From positions 1,921,019 to 1,985,018 of the forward strand of contig NZ_CP088930.1 in assembly GCF_027594825.1 (NCBI RefSeq): a stretch of 64,000 nucleotides of DNA, in the 5' to 3' direction. The translations under genes were made by a program, and so were the position numbers. Below, piece after piece: positions 34,680-44,099 of this stretch (its first letter is position 1; each line of letters starts with the position of its first letter). The notes beneath the pieces were generated by a model. That model made no database searches, was not told the origin of the DNA, and was given only the letters and a program-made list of their open reading frames with translations. Source of the stretch: Serratia liquefaciens (GTDB taxonomy: Bacteria > Pseudomonadota > Gammaproteobacteria > Enterobacterales > Enterobacteriaceae).

Positions 34680-35396
34680 TTAACCACCGGTTTTAGTTGC
34701 GGTCTGATGCGCGTCCAGCATGGCGGCCATCTCTTTCGGTCCCTGATAACCCGGGATCATCATGCCGTTTTCCAAAATGATCGCCGGGGTACCCTGAATG
34801 CCGAACTGCACGCCGAGCGCGTAGTGTTTGCTGATGTCGGTTTTACAGGTTGCCGGGGATACTGCGTCGCCTTTCATTGCCTGGTCGAAAGCTTTGGCTT
34901 TATCAGCGGTACACCAGATGGACTGCATGTCTTTTTCGGCCTGGGAATTCAACCCCTGACGCGGGAACGCCAGATAGCGGACGGTAATGCCCAGATCGTT
35001 ATACTCTTTCATCTGCTCGTGAAGCTTGTGGCAATAGCCGCAGGTGATGTCGGTAAACACGGTGATCACGTGCTTTTGCTTCGGCGCTTTGTAGACGATC
35101 ATCTGATCTTTCAGCGCTTCCAGCTTCCCGGTCAGCAGTTGATTGGTGACGTTGACCGGCTCTTTGCCACTGACGTCGTACAGCGGGCCTTGCAGAATGT
35201 GTTTGCCGTCTTCGCTCACGTAGAGCACGCCGTTATCGGTCAGCACGGTTTTCAGGCCGCTCACCGGTGAAGGCTGCACGTCCGCCTGCTGAATGCCCAG
35301 GCTGCCAAGCGCTTTTTGAATTGCCGCATCGTCGGCATGGGCCGCGCCGGTCACTGAAGCCACCAGCAGAGAGAGCAGCATTAAACCTTTCTTCAT
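34680..35396 (-). CDS. dsbC: Periplasmic disulfide isomerase DsbC
   Basis: A 238-residue periplasmic protein that reshuffles incorrect disulfides and is kept reduced by DsbD. The signal peptide is MKKGLMLLSLLVASVTGAAHA, cleaved after AHA. The N-terminal dimerisation domain precedes a thioredoxin-fold domain with the CGYCHK active site, and a second cysteine pair is visible further on (WCTADK and ATCKTD). The family cis-Pro region is GIQGTPAIIL. Gene order xerD-dsbC-recJ is conserved. Confidence 0.97.
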   Translation of the reverse strand: MKKGLMLLSLLVASVTGAAHADDAAIQKALGSLGIQQADVQPSPVSGLKTVLTDNGVLYVSEDGKHILQGPLYDVSGKEPVNVTNQLLTGKLEALKDQMIVYKAPKQKHVITVFTDITCGYCHKLHEQMKEYNDLGITVRYLAFPRQGLNSQAEKDMQSIWCTADKAKAFDQAMKGDAVSPATCKTDISKHYALGVQFGIQGTPAIILENGMMIPGYQGPKEMAAMLDAHQTATKTGG

Positions 35397-35423
35397 TCTT
35401 CCAATCCTTTTGAACCCGGCGTG

Positions 35424-36323
35424 TCAGGCACGCGGGTGGTGCTGTTGATGTAGCTGTTTAAGCCTTTCGGTCGCTACATGCGTATAAATTTGCGTGGTCG
35501 AGAGATCGCTATGCCCCAGCAACATCTGTACGACACGGAGATCCGCCCCATGGTTCAGCAAATGGGTGGCAAATGCGTGACGCAACACGTGCGGCGACAG
35601 CCTCTCGCTGTCTATGCCCGCTAGGATCGCATAGTGTTTGATACGATGCCAGAACGTCTGTCGGGTCATTTGCTGGCAACGATTACTGGGGAACAACACG
35701 TCCAGCGCCTGGCCGTTGACCATCCACGGGCGGCCGTGTTCCAGATAATTTTCGATCCAGTACACCGCCTCTTCACCCAGCGGCACCAGCCGTTCCTTGT
35801 TGCCTTTGCCTATCACCCGTACCACGCCCTGGCGCAGACTGACGTCGCTGATGGTCAGCCCGACCAGTTCGGAGACCCGCAACCCGGTGGCGTACAACAC
35901 TTCCAGCATCGCCTTGTCACGCAGCTCCAGAGGCTGATCGACACAGGGCGCCTGCAGCAACGCATCGACCTGCGCTTCGCTGAGATCTTTCGGCAGCCGC
36001 TGCGGCAGCTTAGGTGAGGCAAGCAGCGCGGTGGGATCGTCGGTGCGCATATTTTCACGGTACAAATATTGGAACAGGCGGCGCATCGCGCTCAGCAAAC
36101 GCGCGGAGCTGGTAGCTTTGTAGCCGCCCTCGACCCGTTTGGCGAGAAACGCCTGCAGATCCAGCGCCTGCGCCTTTACCAGCGAAATATTTTGTTGGTT
36201 CAGCCAGGCGACCAGCGCCTGCAGATCCAGCCGGTAAGAGGCCAGCGTATTCTCTGCCAGATTGCGTTCGAGCCACAGCGCATCCAGGAATTGCTCAATC
36301 AACGCATGATCTTGCTGTTGCAC
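35424..36323 (-). CDS. xerD: Site-specific recombinase XerD
   Basis: A 299-residue tyrosine recombinase that, with XerC and FtsK, resolves chromosome dimers at dif. The core-binding domain spans 1-105. Catalytic residues are in ATGLRVSEL (Arg), [12 protein letters not shown] (Lys), [12 protein letters not shown] (His and Arg), [10 protein letters not shown] (His) and IYTHV (Tyr). Its size matches E. coli XerD. It heads the xerD-dsbC-recJ operon and is divergent from fldB with a 107-base gap. Confidence 0.97.
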   Translation of the reverse strand: MQQQDHALIEQFLDALWLERNLAENTLASYRLDLQALVAWLNQQNISLVKAQALDLQAFLAKRVEGGYKATSSARLLSAMRRLFQYLYRENMRTDDPTALLASPKLPQRLPKDLSEAQVDALLQAPCVDQPLELRDKAMLEVLYATGLRVSELVGLTISDVSLRQGVVRVIGKGNKERLVPLGEEAVYWIENYLEHGRPWMVNGQALDVLFPSNRCQQMTRQTFWHRIKHYAILAGIDSERLSPHVLRHAFATHLLNHGADLRVVQMLLGHSDLSTTQIYTHVATERLKQLHQQHHPRA

Positions 36324-36430
36324 GCGGTCCTCTCTTTGTTACGTTTATGCCACAGGCATTATGCCTTAAACCGGTACAAATCGGGTATACTCGACGCAAT
36401 TCTACCTACGGCAATATAAACGGTTTACAC

Positions 36431-36949
36431 ATGAAGATTGGTCTGTTTTACGGCTCCAGCACCTGCTACACCGAGATGGCGGCAGAAAAAATCCGTGAGA
36501 TTCTGGGTGAAGACCTGGTCGACCTGCACAACCTGAAAGACGTCTCCCCCAAGCTGATGGAAGAGTACTCCATCCTGATCCTCGGTATCCCCACCTGGGA
36601 CTTCGGTGAGCTGCAGGAAGATTGGGAAGCGATTTGGCCGCAGCTGACAACGCTGGATTTGAAAGGGAAAATCGTTGCCATGTATGGCATGGGCGATCAG
36701 CTCGGTTATGGTGAATGGTTCCTCGATGCGCTCGGCATGCTGCACGATCATATCGCCCCGCTCGGCGTACAGTTTATCGGCTTCTGGCCCATCGACGGCT
36801 TCGAATTCACCAGCCCCAAACCGCTCAGCGCCGATGGCAAACACTTTGTCGGCCTGGCGCTGGATGATGTGAACCAATACGACATGAGCGAAGACCGTAT
36901 GCAACAGTGGTGCGAACAGATCCTGCTGGAGATGGACCCCCTGCTGTAA
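36431..36949 (+). CDS. fldB: Flavodoxin B
   Basis: A 172-residue long-chain flavodoxin. The FMN phosphate loop is [14 protein letters not shown] at residues 8-21, and the isoalloxazine-binding loops are around [14 protein letters not shown] and [13 protein letters not shown]. It carries one electron to reductive enzymes and is SoxRS-induced in E. coli. The frame is open back to 36347, but the ATG at 36431 ([10 protein letters not shown]) gives the family start. It is divergent from xerD, as in other enterobacteria, and converges with creD across a hairpin. Confidence 0.96.
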   Translation: MKIGLFYGSSTCYTEMAAEKIREILGEDLVDLHNLKDVSPKLMEEYSILILGIPTWDFGELQEDWEAIWPQLTTLDLKGKIVAMYGMGDQLGYGEWFLDALGMLHDHIAPLGVQFIGFWPIDGFEFTSPKPLSADGKHFVGLALDDVNQYDMSEDRMQQWCEQILLEMDPLL

Positions 36950-36956
36950 TGCATCA

Positions 36957-36974
36957 GGGCGCGGTTACGCGCCC
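36957..36974. terminator. Hairpin between fldB and creD
   Basis: GGGCGCG and CGCGCCC form a perfect 7-bp stem with a GTTA loop, 7 bases after the fldB stop. It could serve both convergent transcripts; there is no long T-run. Confidence 0.5.
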
Positions 36975-36984
36975 AATCTCCTGC

Positions 36985-38349
36985 TTATTTCCATAACCGG
37001 AAACGTTTTTCCTCTTCTCCTGCTGGCGTCTCGCCGCTCAAACGTGCCGGATCGGCCACCTGATACCAGTCCAGCTTGCGCGTCAGCAGCATAATCCCCG
37101 CCAAAATCGCAAACAGCAGCCCCGCGCCCAGCACCAACGCGTTATCTTCCGACTGCAACAGCAGGTACAGCACGCCATACAGCATCAGTAGGCTGGCGGC
37201 GAACAACGCACCACGTAACCGGCCACGCAGAACGGCACTGAGGTAAAAAGCAATCAATCCGCTGCAGGCGATACTGGCCAGCAGATAAGCGGTGGCGAAA
37301 CCGAAATGCTCGGAGAACGCCAACAGGATCAGATAGAACAGCACCAGCGCCGCACCGACCAGCAGATATTGAATCGGATGCACCCGCAGGCCGGTCAGGG
37401 TTTCGAACAGGAAGAACGCCATAAACGTCAGGCCGATAAACAGCACCGCATATTTCACCGCGCGTTCGGTCAGTTGGTAATGATCCACCGGTTCAATCAG
37501 GCTGGTAGTGAAAGCCGGCAATTTGTCCTCGTCGAGGATCCCGTCATCGTAATGGAAGGCGCTGTTGATATTGTTAGCGAACCAGGTGCTGCGCCAGCGG
37601 GCGCTAAAGCCTTTCTCCGTTACTTTGCGTTCGTCCGGCAGGAAGTTGCCGAGGAAGTTCGGGTGCGGCCAGTTACTCTGCAGCGTCAATTCGCTGCTGC
37701 GCCCAAGCGGCACCAATGACAGGCTGCTGGTGCCCGCCAGCGTAAGGGTGAAATCGGCATCCAATCCGGTTTTCTGCAGCGAAGCCAATGTTAGCGGGGC
37801 ATGGATCCCCTGCGGCAGCACGTTAACCTGCGTGCCCGGTTCGAAGGTCGTCTGCGACTGCGCGCTGATAAGCGGCGAGATACTCTTGATCCCGCGTGAA
37901 TCGCTCAACGACACCAGCAGGAAAGGCTGGCCAATCACGACATTGCTGCGTTGCAGGTCGCTCAGATCCGGCTGACCGAATTTCACCTGAAACTTTAGCG
38001 GCCCCTGGTACACCTGCGTTTGGTAAATTCCCAGCTTGCGCACTTCCACGTTCGGCTTGCCGTTCACCTGCAGGTTTTCCGGCAGCAGATAGCGATGATG
38101 CCTGACCATTTGCACCACTTTCTGCCCCTTATCGTCGGTCTTTTCCTCCCTCTCGGTGTAAGGAATGACAATCAACGGCCCCAAAATCCGCTGTGCGCGG
38201 CTGGTGCTTTCGCTTACCTGCCCCACCACGCTCTGGCGGTAACCGCTGCGTTCTTCAATCACATTCATTAACTGCGTCACCGGGATGATCATCAAAATCA
38301 TCAATCCCAGTAGGGTAGCTATCTTCCAAAACAGTACCGATTTCATCAT
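36985..38349 (-). CDS. creD: Inner-membrane protein CreD
   Basis: A 454-residue member of the CreD family. It has an N-terminal membrane anchor (about 8-27), a large extracytoplasmic domain (about 30-300, including RHHRYLLPENLQVNG and GTSSLSLVPLGRSSELTLQS), and four to six helices in the C-terminal third (FIGLTFMAFFLFETLTGLRVHPIQYLLVG region). CreD is strongly induced by CreBC and its overproduction affects colicin and beta-lactam responses. A perfect CreB box lies 68-83 bases upstream of its start, just before the creC stop. The gene is last in the cre string. Confidence 0.94.
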   Translation of the reverse strand: MMKSVLFWKIATLLGLMILMIIPVTQLMNVIEERSGYRQSVVGQVSESTSRAQRILGPLIVIPYTEREEKTDDKGQKVVQMVRHHRYLLPENLQVNGKPNVEVRKLGIYQTQVYQGPLKFQVKFGQPDLSDLQRSNVVIGQPFLLVSLSDSRGIKSISPLISAQSQTTFEPGTQVNVLPQGIHAPLTLASLQKTGLDADFTLTLAGTSSLSLVPLGRSSELTLQSNWPHPNFLGNFLPDERKVTEKGFSARWRSTWFANNINSAFHYDDGILDEDKLPAFTTSLIEPVDHYQLTERAVKYAVLFIGLTFMAFFLFETLTGLRVHPIQYLLVGAALVLFYLILLAFSEHFGFATAYLLASIACSGLIAFYLSAVLRGRLRGALFAASLLMLYGVLYLLLQSEDNALVLGAGLLFAILAGIMLLTRKLDWYQVADPARLSGETPAGEEEKRFRLWK

Positions 38350-38416
38350 CGCTGCGCGCTCCTTGTAGGTAATGGCGCCACGATAATGGCCTTCGGTGAA
38401 AGCAGGATGTGGTTAT

Positions 38417-38432
38417 GTGAAGGGAAGGTGAA
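38417..38432 (-). promoter_or_regulatory. CreB-binding site (cre-tag) before creD
   Basis: On the minus strand the sequence is TTCACCTTCCCTTCAC, an exact TTCAC-N6-TTCAC direct repeat, the known CreB recognition sequence. It lies between the creC stop and the creD start, so creD can be induced separately by phosphorylated CreB. Confidence 0.88.
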
Positions 38433-38433
38433 G

Positions 38434-39852
38434 TCAGAGAGATAAGGTGAAAATAGCCGCCACGCCGTGCGGTTGGCGATTGTGCAGCCGGACCGATCCC
38501 CGGTGCAAGCGCGCCACTTCCTGCACAAAACTCAGTCCCAGTCCGCTGCTTTTCGGTTTGTCGGCCCGGGCCAGCGAATAGAAACGCTCAAACACTTTGT
38601 CCAACGCGTAATCCGGGATACCGCTGCCGTCATCGCTGACGGTGATTCGGTAGTGATTATCATGACGTTCGCCGTGCACGCTGATAGTGCCGCCCGAGGG
38701 GGTGAAATCCAGCGCATTATCGAGCAGATTGGTTAACGCCTGACCGATCAGCAGCGCGTCGCCGGTCAGGGTAGCCTCTTCCATCCCGTCTATCTGCAAT
38801 AAAATACCGCGCCGTACCGCCTGCGCCTCCTTGCCCGCGACCGCCTGACGCACCAAAGCCGCCATCGCGATGGGTGCCGACTCCAGCCCAGGACGGCTTT
38901 CCAGCCGCGCCTGAACCAGCAGCTTGTCCACCAATTGCTGAATGCGCGCGCTCTGTTGTTCGATATTGGTCAGAAAGCGCTGAGCGGTTGCCGGAGGTGG
39001 GAACTCCTGCAGTAGCTCCGCCGCACCGCGGATCGCCGCCAAGGGGCTTTTCAACTCGTGGGTCAGAGTGTGCACATACTGTTCGATGTAGGCCTTGCCT
39101 TCCAGCTTCACTCGCATGCTTTCGAGCGCCTGCGCCAGTTGTGTCAGCTCATGGCCGCCCATTTCTGGCAGCGGCACGCTTTCGCCTTGCGCGACGCCAT
39201 CGGCGTAACGCACCAATCGACCAATCGAACGGTTGATCCACCAGACAAAACCCAGACCAATCAGCAAGGCAATGCCCAGCAGCAGCGCCCCTGCCCACAG
39301 AATGCGTCGTTCGCTGCGTTTGATCACCGGGGCCATGGTGCTGTTGGGTTTTCCGACGCTGAGCACGCCGATTATCTTGCCTTGATCCAGCACCGGCGCG
39401 GCGACATACATCACCGAGCTGTTTTCATCCTGCGGATCACTTCGCGTACTTCGGGCGCCGTACTGGCCGCGCAGCGTCAGGTACACGTCATTCCAGCGAG
39501 AATAATCCTGACCAAGTGCCTTGCCACTGGAATCAAAAATGACTTTACCGAGCCGATCGGTGAGATAAACGTGATATTCGCTGCGATCTTTGCGAATACC
39601 GGCAATATTGGCGCCAATGGGCCGTTGATTGAGTTGAGCGAATGCCTGCGCCAGTTGGCCGTGCACCACGTCAGTACGCTGCATATCCAGACGCGCGATT
39701 TGCGCCAGCAGGTTGGCGGTATCCACCAGCGTGCCTTCGGTTGCGCGCCGCACGCCAGGCTTCACTTCCTGCACGAAAATACTCAGCACGAAATAGCCCG
39801 CGACCGCCACAATCAGGAAATACCCCAGCAGCAGGCGCAGGCCTATTCTCAT
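38434..39852 (-). CDS. creC: Sensor histidine kinase CreC
   Basis: A 472-residue inner-membrane kinase. One N-terminal helix (about 8-28), a periplasmic Cache-like sensing domain (about 30-180) and a second helix (about 184-203) lead to HAMP. The HisKA phospho-acceptor is His265 (LTHELKSPLAAIRG), the same position as in E. coli CreC, followed by an ATPase domain (VSDDGSGIPD and GLGLSFVQEV). It phosphorylates CreB in response to carbon source and penicillin-binding-protein inhibition. Its ATG overlaps the creB stop by four bases. Confidence 0.94.
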   Translation of the reverse strand: MRIGLRLLLGYFLIVAVAGYFVLSIFVQEVKPGVRRATEGTLVDTANLLAQIARLDMQRTDVVHGQLAQAFAQLNQRPIGANIAGIRKDRSEYHVYLTDRLGKVIFDSSGKALGQDYSRWNDVYLTLRGQYGARSTRSDPQDENSSVMYVAAPVLDQGKIIGVLSVGKPNSTMAPVIKRSERRILWAGALLLGIALLIGLGFVWWINRSIGRLVRYADGVAQGESVPLPEMGGHELTQLAQALESMRVKLEGKAYIEQYVHTLTHELKSPLAAIRGAAELLQEFPPPATAQRFLTNIEQQSARIQQLVDKLLVQARLESRPGLESAPIAMAALVRQAVAGKEAQAVRRGILLQIDGMEEATLTGDALLIGQALTNLLDNALDFTPSGGTISVHGERHDNHYRITVSDDGSGIPDYALDKVFERFYSLARADKPKSSGLGLSFVQEVARLHRGSVRLHNRQPHGVAAIFTLSL

Positions 39853-40544
39853 GGTTGGCGGCTCACGCTATAGCCCAGGCCACGATGCGTATGGATGGGC
39901 GGTTCACCCGGGTCGATGGTCCGCAGCTTGGCGCGCAGCGTTTTGATATGGGTGTCGACCGTACGGTCCAGGCTCTCTTCCGCCTGGGCCCAAACGCTGT
40001 CCATCAATTGCTGACGTGAAAACACCCTGCCAGGGGCCAGCAACAAGGTTTTTAACAGCAGGAATTCATAGCGGGTCAGAGGTAACGGCTGCTGATGGTA
40101 ATAAATGGTCGCCGCCGGTTCATCCAGCCCAAAAGGGCCGAAGCTATAGAGCGTGGGCTGCTGCAAGCGCTGTTGTTTTTGTAAACGACGTAAAATGGTG
40201 CGAACGCGGGCGCTGACCTCACGCGGAGAAAAAGGCTTGGCGACGTAGTCGTCGGCACCGATTTCCAGCCCGATCAGGCGATCGAGCTCGTCGCTGCGAG
40301 CCGTAAGAAAAAGAACGGGTAAATCCGCCGCCTGCGACAGCAGACGGCGGCACAGTTCAAAACCGTTGATATCCGGCAAACCGACATCGAGGATAGCCAA
40401 CGCGGGCGCCCCTTGCGCCAAAGCTTGCAAGGCCGGTTCGCCACGTTCGAACCAGCGCACCTGAAAACCTTCACTCTCCAGGGTATAAATCAGCGTATCG
40501 GCAATGCTGGGTTCATCCTCCACCAGCCACAGCGTCGGCTTCAT
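39849..40544 (-). CDS. creB: Response regulator CreB (OmpR family)
   Basis: A 231-residue regulator with receiver residues Glu9-Asp10, phospho-acceptor Asp53 (LAILDVGLPD) and the conserved Lys in VAKPFSPREV. The winged-helix DNA-binding domain covers about 130-230 (LTRYEFLLLKTLLLAPGRVF, then DRTVDTHIKTLRAKL). CreB binds TTCAC-N6-TTCAC repeats. Its ATG shares one base with the stop of ygfX, so the cre genes are translationally coupled to sdhE-ygfX here. In E. coli creABCD is at a different locus with creA first; no creA is present here. Confidence 0.94.
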   Translation of the reverse strand: MKPTLWLVEDEPSIADTLIYTLESEGFQVRWFERGEPALQALAQGAPALAILDVGLPDINGFELCRRLLSQAADLPVLFLTARSDELDRLIGLEIGADDYVAKPFSPREVSARVRTILRRLQKQQRLQQPTLYSFGPFGLDEPAATIYYHQQPLPLTRYEFLLLKTLLLAPGRVFSRQQLMDSVWAQAEESLDRTVDTHIKTLRAKLRTIDPGEPPIHTHRGLGYSVSRQP

Positions 40545-40966
40545 CAGGGTTCCTCGTCATCGCTGGCCGGCGGATACAACAGCCGTTGGCGCAAATGCCG
40601 CCATTCGGCCTTGACCATGCTGTCGGAGGCCAACCACAAGCGACGACGCTTTTTATCCTGCATTGATTGCAACGTCAGCAGAATACCGAAACGCAGCATC
40701 CAGGGTTGCTTGACCAACTGCCATTCCTGCCCTTGCCAGCCCACACGCTGGTTCTCCAGCAGGCGCAACTCCCCCTGACGCGACGCAATGCGTTTTTGGC
40801 TACGAATACATTCAAACACCACCAGCGTCAGCAACACCAGCCAAATTGGCCCGTAGCCTTCCGGCCAGGGTGAAATCAGGATCAGCAGGATCAGAACGCC
40901 ATGCGTCAACAGCGAAAGTAACTGGGTGCGCCAGGAAATACGAACATCACATCGCCACTGGGCCAC
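40544..40966 (-). CDS. cptA: YgfX/CptA inner-membrane protein
   Basis: A 140-residue protein of the YgfX (CptA) family with two adjacent N-terminal membrane helices (about 13-50: [19 protein letters not shown], then [16 protein letters not shown]) and a cytoplasmic C-terminal part ([20 protein letters not shown]). In E. coli it was reported as the toxin-like partner of the SdhE homologue, affecting FtsZ and MreB; in Serratia the pair influences pigment production. Its start overlaps the end of sdhE by 20 bases, and its stop overlaps the creB start. Confidence 0.92.
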   Translation of the reverse strand: MAQWRCDVRISWRTQLLSLLTHGVLILLILISPWPEGYGPIWLVLLTLVVFECIRSQKRIASRQGELRLLENQRVGWQGQEWQLVKQPWMLRFGILLTLQSMQDKKRRRLWLASDSMVKAEWRHLRQRLLYPPASDDEEP

Positions 40967-41213
40967 GGTCTTTATTTCGCGTCTGGATCAGTGTCACCAT
41001 TCTCTGCAGTTCACTGTCCTGCGGAGCGCCATGATTCATCAGCCAGTTGAACAAATCGGGATCGTCACTCTCAAGCAGGCGGATAAACAGCGCTTTGTCC
41101 GTGTCATTCAACCGATCGTACTCATATTCGAAGAACGGCATGATCGAGATGTCCAGCTCACGCATGCCACGGCGACAAGCCCAGTGAATACGTGCTTTGT
41201 TATTAATATCCAT
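40947..41213 (-). CDS. sdhE: FAD assembly factor SdhE
   Basis: An 88-residue protein of the SdhE/YgfY (SDH5) family that promotes covalent flavinylation of succinate dehydrogenase and fumarate reductase. The essential RGxxE motif is present at residues 15-19 (CRRGMRELD), followed by the conserved [22 protein letters not shown] and [10 protein letters not shown] stretches. It begins the sdhE-ygfX-creB-creC-creD string and is divergent from ygfZ, another factor that uses a folate-linked route to help Fe-S enzymes. Confidence 0.96.
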   Translation of the reverse strand: MDINNKARIHWACRRGMRELDISIMPFFEYEYDRLNDTDKALFIRLLESDDPDLFNWLMNHGAPQDSELQRMVTLIQTRNKDRGPVAM

Positions 41214-41535
41214 GTTGTTATGACTAACCTCTTTTCAGCGTGGCAACGCCATCGCAGGGTTCAACCGACACACTGTATGGCAACACCGGCGCGATATAAT
41301 TCCATCAGCCAAAGATCTGTCTGCAAGGGTAACCTTCGGCCGCAAGCCTATAGAGTAACAATTTGACATACTCGCCGGGAAGGACGTTCTCTGCCTAAAG
41401 CGTAATTAAGCGCTAAATGTCAAAAAAAGCGCTGCCGGCGCGACAAGCGTGAATAACAGTTTGCAAAGCCCGCCGCCTCTTTTACCATGGAGCCAACACA
41501 CCTTCAGGTAAGCTAACGTTAAGCAGGATCTTACT
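41214..41535. promoter_or_regulatory. Divergent promoter region of sdhE and ygfZ
   Basis: This 322-base gap holds no gene. It must contain both divergent promoters. AGCGCT appears twice near 41412-41440, but no clear operator or riboswitch is visible. Confidence 0.4.
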
Positions 41536-42522
41536 ATGGCGTATAAAATTCCATTTCCACCCCGTCAACCTTCCGCCTCTTCCCATCTGCCCCTGACCTT
41601 AATCTCGCTGGAAGATTGGGCACTGGTGACGCTGAACGGGCCCGACACGGTGAAATACCTTCAGGGCCAGGTAACCGCCGACATCGAAGCGCTGGCGGCT
41701 GACCAACACGTGCTGTGCGGCCACTGCGACGCCAAAGGCAAAATGTGGAGCAACCTGCGTCTGTTCCATCGTGGTGAAGGCTTTGCCTATCTGGAACGCC
41801 GCAGCGTGCTGGACAGCCAACTGGCTGAAATCAAAAAATATGCGGTGTTTTCCAAACTCACCATCGCCGCCGATAACGAAGCGGTGCTGCTGGGCGTAGC
41901 CGGTTTTCAGGCGCGTGCGGCGCTGACGGGCATTTTCAACAGCCTGCCGGACGCGGAACATCCGGTGGTGCAGGACGGTGAAACTACTCTGCTGCACTTC
42001 ACTTTACCGGCGGAACGTTTCCTGTTGGTCACCACCGCAGCGGTAGCCGAACAGCTGGTCGCCAGGCTGCACGAACAGGCGGAACTCAACGACAGCCAGC
42101 AGTGGCTGACGCTGGATATCGAAGCCGGTTATCCGGTCATTGACGCCGCCAACAGCGGGCAGCTAATTCCGCAAGCCACCAATCTACAGGCACTGGAAGG
42201 CATCAGCTTTAGCAAAGGTTGCTATACCGGTCAGGAGATGGTGGCGCGCGCCAAATTCCGCGGTGCCAACAAGCGGGCGCTGTACTGGCTGGAAGGCAAA
42301 GCCGGGCGGGTGCCACAGCCGGCCGAGGATCTGGAACTGCAACTGGGTGAAAACTGGCGTCGTACCGGCACGGTGTTGAGCGCCGCCAAGCTGGCTGACG
42401 GCACGCTGTGGGTACAGGTGGTACTGAATAACGATCTGGAAGCCGACAGCAAGCTGCGGGTGCGCGACGATGCCACCAGCCAACTGGCGATCAAACCGCT
42501 ACCGTATTCACTGGAAGCCTAG
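41536..42522 (+). CDS. ygfZ: tRNA-modifying / Fe-S maintenance protein YgfZ
   Basis: A 328-residue folate-binding protein related in fold to GcvT. It supports Fe-S enzymes such as MiaB. The family signature KGCYTGQE is present with Cys229 ([19 protein letters not shown]). The N-terminal [18 protein letters not shown] and middle [15 protein letters not shown] stretches match the family. Length equals the E. coli protein (326). It is divergent from sdhE and converges with a DUF2165 gene across a perfect hairpin. Confidence 0.95.
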   Translation: MAYKIPFPPRQPSASSHLPLTLISLEDWALVTLNGPDTVKYLQGQVTADIEALAADQHVLCGHCDAKGKMWSNLRLFHRGEGFAYLERRSVLDSQLAEIKKYAVFSKLTIAADNEAVLLGVAGFQARAALTGIFNSLPDAEHPVVQDGETTLLHFTLPAERFLLVTTAAVAEQLVARLHEQAELNDSQQWLTLDIEAGYPVIDAANSGQLIPQATNLQALEGISFSKGCYTGQEMVARAKFRGANKRALYWLEGKAGRVPQPAEDLELQLGENWRRTGTVLSAAKLADGTLWVQVVLNNDLEADSKLRVRDDATSQLAIKPLPYSLEA

Positions 42523-42543
42523 AGTACCTCCCGGCTTTATCTG

Positions 42544-42565
42544 GGGGCGCAACCTGTTGCGCCCC
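42544..42565. terminator. Bidirectional hairpin between ygfZ and the DUF2165 gene
   Basis: GGGGCGCAAC and GTTGCGCCCC are perfect inverted repeats separated by CT, giving a very stable stem. It starts 22 bases after the ygfZ stop and 15 bases after the DUF2165 stop on the other strand. Confidence 0.65.
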
Positions 42566-42579
42566 TGCTGACATATCCG

Positions 42580-43077
42580 TTACTCGTCTAACTCCCCATC
42601 GCGTTGCACCAGGTAAATCAGCACCAGAATAATGGTGACAAAGAACCGGAAGGCATCCGGCACGCCGTTCCATTGTTTAGACATCCACATGCCGAACCAC
42701 TCTCCCCCCACCGACATAAAGCCCACCTGCCAGGTCAGAAAACCGAGCGTCAGGCCGACCACCGCCAGCTTTTTCTTTCTGTTGAAAGCCACGGCGGGCA
42801 GTTTCAGGCCGCACAGCAGGCGCAAACCGCCCACCCAGCACAGCAGTGCCGTCAGGCTTTCCAGGATAATAATGCCGATATAGCCGGCGTGATGCAGCCA
42901 GGGAGATTGTATGGAACGGTAGGTGATGGTGGCGTCAGGGAAAATGGTGTCCATCATAAAGACATGGCGCACAAAGGCGAAGTTGGAACCGTAATCCGTA
43001 ATATTACCGAAAGCCACCAGGGTGGCGAACAGCGCAATCGCGCACACCAGCAGCGCTTTGGATAAGCGAATAATCAT
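42580..43077 (-). CDS. DUF2165-family small integral membrane protein
   Basis: A 165-residue protein with four predicted membrane helices: about 7-28, 63-85 (HHAGYIGIIILESLTALLCW), 105-128 and 140-158. The stretch FGNITDYGSNFAFVRHVFMMDTIFP (residues 23-47) and the WQVGFMSVGGEWFGMWMS segment are typical of DUF2165. No biochemical function is known. It lies downstream of trhA on the same strand with a 164-base gap, so it probably has its own promoter. Confidence 0.82.
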   Translation of the reverse strand: MIIRLSKALLVCAIALFATLVAFGNITDYGSNFAFVRHVFMMDTIFPDATITYRSIQSPWLHHAGYIGIIILESLTALLCWVGGLRLLCGLKLPAVAFNRKKKLAVVGLTLGFLTWQVGFMSVGGEWFGMWMSKQWNGVPDAFRFFVTIILVLIYLVQRDGELDE

Positions 43078-43241
43078 ATTGATGAGTCCTGAAAGATTAA
43101 CGTAAACACCGAAGGTGCAAAGTCGGGCTCAGGAATAAACAGAAAAATGGGCTTGCTGGATACCCGAAAGAAACAAGCGCCTCTTTTTTAACTTAAAAGA
43201 AACGCTTAATCAACATGATACTAACGCTGTAGGGGTACCCG

Positions 43242-43916
43242 TCAGACGTACAGATAAATCGCCATAAAGTGACACAGGCTACCGCCGAGCACAAAGCCAT
43301 GCCAGATAGCATGACCAAAGCGGAATCGCTTCGAGGCGTAGAAAATCACCCCCAGGGTGTAAACCACGCCGCCGACCGCCAGCAGCGTCACGCCACCTAA
43401 TGCCAGACGCGTCGCCAACTGGTAAATCACAATCAGCGACAGCCAGCCCATGGTCAGATAGGTCACCAGCGACAGCGCTTCAAAACGGTGGGCGAACGCC
43501 AGTTTGAACAGCACGCCCAGCAGCGCCAGGCCCCAGATGACCGCCATCAGCCCCTTGGCCAAGGGTGAGTTCAACCCCACCAACAGAAACGGCGTGTAGG
43601 TACCGGCAATCAAAAGGTAAATGGCGCAGTGGTCAAACTTTTTCAGCCAATGCTTGGCCTTTTGATGGGGGATCGCATGGTACAACGTGGAGGCGAGGAA
43701 CAGCAGGATCATGCTGCCGCCATAAAGACTGTAGCTGGTAATGGCCGTGACGTCGGCACCGCTGTCGACCGCCTGCACCAGTAGCAATACCAGGCCGACG
43801 ATACCCAAAACCAACCCGATGCCGTGGCTGATGCTGTTGGCTATCTCCTCCGCCCACGGATAGGCCGCAGCGGCAATTTTTTCGGTACCAGCTTTCACTA
43901 CGCCCGTTTTTCCCAT
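43242..43916 (-). CDS. trhA: TrhA/YqfA, haemolysin III (PAQR) family membrane protein
   Basis: A 224-residue protein with seven membrane helices. It begins with the family-typical [20 protein letters not shown], then [32 protein letters not shown] (residues about 82-113) and a C-terminal [16 protein letters not shown]. The conserved His, Asp and Ser residues of the PAQR superfamily are present. In E. coli YqfA influences membrane energetics. It sits near ygfZ in many enterobacteria, as here. Two copies of a 13-base motif lie in its promoter region. Confidence 0.92.
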   Translation of the reverse strand: MGKTGVVKAGTEKIAAAAYPWAEEIANSISHGIGLVLGIVGLVLLLVQAVDSGADVTAITSYSLYGGSMILLFLASTLYHAIPHQKAKHWLKKFDHCAIYLLIAGTYTPFLLVGLNSPLAKGLMAVIWGLALLGVLFKLAFAHRFEALSLVTYLTMGWLSLIVIYQLATRLALGGVTLLAVGGVVYTLGVIFYASKRFRFGHAIWHGFVLGGSLCHFMAIYLYV

Positions 43917-43988
43917 AACGCAAAACCCCTCAAAATGCGCAACACTGTTCGAAATTACCGCAAAGCAGCTTAACTGAGAATAATTTCA

Positions 43989-44029
43989 GTGTACACGTGT
44001 ACGCTAAAATAAAACTGTGTGCGCGTGTA
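43989..44029. promoter_or_regulatory. Tandem 13-base operator-like motifs between trhA and the HD gene
   Basis: GTGTACACGTGTA at 43989-44001 and GTGTGCGCGTGTA at 44017-44029 match at 11 of 13 positions and start 28 bases apart. The first contains the perfect palindrome GTACACGTGTAC. The spacing puts both on nearly the same helix face, as for cooperative dimers. The binding factor is unknown. Either divergent gene could be controlled. Confidence 0.5.
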
Positions 44030-44099
44030 ACCATCGAAATCCCCCGCTCGCTGGTCTACAATCGATCCGCTTCAACCCATCTACCTTGAGGTTTACACC

